A stretch of 7,604 bases of DNA, taken from positions 1-7,604 of the forward strand of contig SFFE01000035.1 in assembly GCA_004556965.1 (NCBI GenBank). The letters are read 5' to 3'. The notes under the pieces were generated by a model, which saw nothing but the letters and a program-made list of their open reading frames with translations, did no database searches and was not told where the DNA came from. Made by a program: the position numbers and the translations under genes. Each line of letters begins with the position of its first letter. Positions within the stretch are counted from its first letter, which is position 1. This DNA comes from Clostridiales bacterium (GTDB taxonomy: Bacteria > Bacillota > Clostridia > Oscillospirales > Oscillospiraceae). This document shows, in pieces, positions 6,855 to 7,604 of the stretch.

Positions 6855-6908
6855 ATGTACGACGGTTCCCGGCTGCAGGCAGGGCCTGACACGCCGGAGT
6901 TGGTCTAA
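6855..6908 (+). CDS. 17-residue micro-ORF inside the ncRNA
   Basis: ATG at 6855 encodes MYDGSRLQAGPDTPELV and stops at TAA (6906-6908). It is preceded by AGGAGGTG (6841-6848) at an ideal 6-base spacing, the best ribosome binding site of the window. The Shine-Dalgarno and start codon lie in the loop of helix 6831-6867, and the rest of the ORF crosses hairpin 6869-6897. It could be a real micropeptide of a dual-function RNA, or the GGAGG may be a structural or ribosome-interacting element and the ORF accidental. The peptide is soluble and shows no recognised motif. Confidence 0.35.
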   Translation: MYDGSRLQAGPDTPELV

Positions 6909-6992
6909 GGGTACGGTGTGGAATCTTTTCTCGTGTACCTCCCCTCGCACCACAGTGACGGATGACAATTCACAGAACGGAGGTTTCAGGTG

Positions 6993-7016
6993 ATGGAACC
7001 GAACACAGCAGGGTAG
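6993..7016 (+). CDS. 7-residue micro-ORF near the 3' end of the ncRNA
   Basis: ATG at 6993 encodes MEPNTAG with TAG at 7014-7016, which is the first stem triplet of the terminator. GGAGGT (6979-6984) lies 8 bases upstream. Its initiation region lies in the small hairpin 6982-7000. The length gives almost no statistical support; it is listed because it duplicates the arrangement of the 6855 micro-ORF and because a ribosome stopping here would overlap the terminator hairpin. Confidence 0.2.
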   Translation: MEPNTAG

Positions 7017-7054
7017 CCCCTTGTTTCGCGGATGAAACAAGGGGCTATCTGTTT
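7011..7054 (+). terminator. Intrinsic terminator of the ncRNA
   Basis: A perfect 14-bp stem, TAGCCCCTTGTTTC (7014-7027) with its complement at 7034-7047, closes a 6-base loop GCGGAT. Three further pairs including wobbles extend it to 7011 and 7050. The following TGTTTG is a modest T-tract, but the very stable stem makes termination near 7055 likely. Confidence 0.85.
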
Positions 7055-7075
7055 GCGCCGTCGGGCATATGTTCA

Positions 7076-7151
7076 GTTTACATAATATTAATCTCTGTAG
7101 AGAGCAACGGGGCCGCCGCTCTCTACGATAGCGCCATTCGGTTTACATAAT
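7076..7151. repeat. 11-bp direct repeats flanking a hairpin
   Basis: GTTTACATAAT occurs at 7076-7086 and again at 7141-7151, so the repeats start 65 bp apart. Between them lies a perfect 9-bp inverted repeat, GTAGAGAGC (7097-7105) and GCTCTCTAC (7118-7126), around a 12-base loop. No coding sequence is seen. The layout resembles a small insertion with target duplication, or paired recombinase core sites. The nature is not established. Confidence 0.5.
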
Positions 7152-7167
7152 CTCATTTTCTTCCATG

Positions 7168-7194
7168 GAAAAGCCCGCTCCAAAGCAGAGCGGG
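7168..7194 (-). terminator. Intrinsic terminator behind the XRE remnant (minus strand)
   Basis: On the minus strand, immediately after the TGA at 7197-7195, CCCGCTC (7194-7188) pairs with GAGCGGG (7180-7174) across a 7-base loop and is followed by CTTTTCC. A terminator fitted this exactly to the stop codon supports the reading that a minus-strand gene once ended here. Confidence 0.65.
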
Positions 7195-7287
7195 TCATTC
7201 CGGCTTTTCATATTCCAGCAGATCTTCGATCTTACAATCCAGGACGAAGCAAACCTTTGCAAGAAAGTCCAGGTCCGCTTGTCGAAT
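7195..7287 (-). pseudogene. C-terminal remnant of an XRE/Cro-type HTH regulator
   Basis: Read on the minus strand from 7287, the frame gives IRQADLDF, then LAKVCFVLDCKIEDLLEY and a short charged tail ending at TGA (7197-7195). This is the familiar last third of small Cro/CI-like regulators of about 65-75 residues, in which a helix LAKICxxLxCxxxDIxEY follows the DNA-recognition helix. Upstream in the same frame the reading stays open to about 7408 but shows no helix-turn-helix residues and no plausible start. Neither other minus-strand frame supplies them either, so a simple frameshift does not explain it. The 5' part appears to have been replaced by other DNA with a junction near 7287. The intact terminator suggests recent loss. 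Confidence 0.55.
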
Positions 7288-7305
7288 GCGCCGGATTATC
7301 AAGAA

Positions 7306-7422
7306 ATGTATCTGATTCTGTGCCGTGCCGCGGAAAAGGCAATCCGAATTCTGATCGCCGCACAGCAGCAATGCGAGGAGCTGTACTGTTCCACCGGTGA
7401 GAAGCGCTCAGAGACGAAATGA
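7306..7422 (+). CDS. Small ORF (38 aa), possible fragment of a short accessory-element protein
   Basis: The frame reads MYLILCRAAEKAIRIL, then IAAQQQCEELY and a charged tail, stopping at TGA (7420-7422). An amphipathic helical pair ending in AAQQxxEELY resembles short (40-80 aa) uncharacterised proteins often found in mobile regions of gut Clostridia; this is a recollection of a pattern, not a verified match. The frame stays open upstream to an ATG at 7165, but that part is antisense to the XRE remnant and its terminator and is unlikely to be native coding. No convincing ribosome site precedes 7306; a TTG at 7279 is another option. It abuts the XRE remnant head to head, so it is probably itself truncated at the 5' end. 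Confidence 0.35.
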   Translation: MYLILCRAAEKAIRILIAAQQQCEELYCSTGEKRSETK

Positions 7423-7446
7423 GCAAAAGCGCGGCTGCGGAATGGA

Positions 7447-7564
7447 GCACCCCCGCGTCCCCCGGACGCAGGCTTGACCTGCGGACGGGTAAGGAAGAAG
7501 GCGGGAGCGGATATGGAGACGCCGCGTTTACGCGGCGGCGAAATGGTGCGAGCGTCTTCTGACG
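7447..7564 (+). repeat. Composite palindromic repeat, copy 3 (diverged)
   Basis: Positions 7447-7499 align with 4651-4702 with five mismatches and one extra base. The first hairpin is present (CCCGGACGCAGG with loop CTTGA), but its right arm has two unpaired positions. The middle differs, with a GCCGCG/CGCGGC stem (7521-7526, 7531-7536) around TTTA. The right end TTCTGACG (7557-7564) equals the right terminal repeat of copy 2. The left terminal CGTCAGAA is not intact; a weak similarity lies near 7405-7415. The remaining 40 bases to the window edge hold nothing that I can name. Confidence 0.65.
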
Positions 7565-7604
7565 ACGGTGCGCTTGCGCTGCGGAGCAGACTTCGACATT
7601 CTGC

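Larger units (their letters stand above)
6775..7055 (+). ncRNA. Independent structured non-coding RNA, family not recognised (~280 nt)
   Basis: The transcript is bounded by a consensus promoter and a long intrinsic terminator. Helices visible by eye: (1) 6785-6792 with 6807-6814, then CCC/GGG closed by a GGAA tetraloop (6799-6802); (2) AACCG-A-TCG (6831-6839) with CGACGGTT (6860-6867), whose loop exposes AGGAGGTG; (3) CCGGC (6869-6873) with GCCGG (6893-6897), enclosing CAGGC/GCCTG; (4) GGTAC (6910-6914) with GTACC (6935-6939); (5) GGTTTC (6982-6987) with GGAACC (6995-7000), loop AGGTGAT; (6) the terminator stem. I see no tRNA-like end, no SRP Alu or helix-8 consensus beyond the GGAA tetraloop, no RNase P core, and not the single long rod of 6S RNA. 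A known clostridial structured RNA class such as raiA is possible but I could not confirm it from memory. A cis-regulatory leader is unlikely because no gene follows the terminator on this strand. Confidence 0.7.

Noticed and set aside
6686..6892. 68-codon minus-strand frame over the ncRNA promoter
   Set aside because: It lies antisense to a consensus promoter and structured RNA, has no ribosome site and resembles no protein.
6990..7010. Similarity of CCGAACACAGCAG to a 5S rRNA segment
   Set aside because: The match is confined to about ten bases, and the helices and length of 5S rRNA are absent.
6962..7150. 62-codon plus-strand frame through the ncRNA terminator
   Set aside because: It runs across a strong terminator hairpin and into the direct repeat, and there is no ribosome site at its start.
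1..7604. CRISPR array, tRNA or rRNA genes
   Set aside because: I looked for regularly spaced direct repeats, tRNA cloverleaf signatures and rRNA core sequences on both strands and saw none.

Overview
The window looks like chromosomal DNA from a GC-rich member of the Clostridia, probably a gut Oscillospiraceae-type bacterium. The evidence is GC-rich third codon positions, strong GGAGG-type ribosome binding sites, sigma-A promoters of the TTGACA/TATAAT kind, a MarR-controlled heterodimeric ABC exporter, and a UgtP/MGDG-synthase-type glycosyltransferase. The organism is inferred; no marker gene is present that would prove it.

Region 1 (1-127) is the truncated, inverted copy of a composite palindromic repeat. 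Region 2 (131-4625) is one transcription unit: promoter, a 15-bp palindrome that could be the operator, a MarR regulator (235-693), and two ABC half-transporters (681-2810 and 2814-4625). The genes overlap or are separated by 3 bp. The two ABC proteins carry complementary departures from consensus. The first has Asp for the catalytic Glu and Gln for the switch His; the second has a VSQGQ signature but intact Glu and His. They therefore very probably form one asymmetric heterodimeric exporter, with MarR as its local regulator.

Region 3 (4626-4767) is a complete 142-bp copy of the repeat, with 8-bp terminal inverted repeats and two internal hairpins. It starts on the base after the ABC stop codon. 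Region 4 (4768-6629) holds two TTAACA direct repeats on an 11-bp period, resembling half of a Gram-positive PhoP box. These lie upstream of a two-gene membrane-lipid operon: a GT28 diacylglycerol glycosyltransferase and a divergent PlsY-like acyltransferase joined by an ATGA overlap.

Region 5 (6630-7055) has no ordinary protein gene. A near-perfect sigma-A promoter is followed by about 280 nt of hairpin-rich sequence and ends in a strong intrinsic terminator. This is very likely an independent structured non-coding RNA. It contains two GGAGGT Shine-Dalgarno-like sequences, each ahead of a tiny ORF (17 and 7 codons), and one ACCTCC segment able to pair with either. I do not recognise the RNA family, and it is the most interesting item in the window.

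Region 6 (7056-7604) is gene debris. It holds an 11-bp direct repeat around a hairpin, the C-terminal remnant of an XRE-type regulator on the minus strand with its terminator still in place, a small plus-strand ORF butted against it, and a third, diverged copy of the composite repeat running to the window edge.
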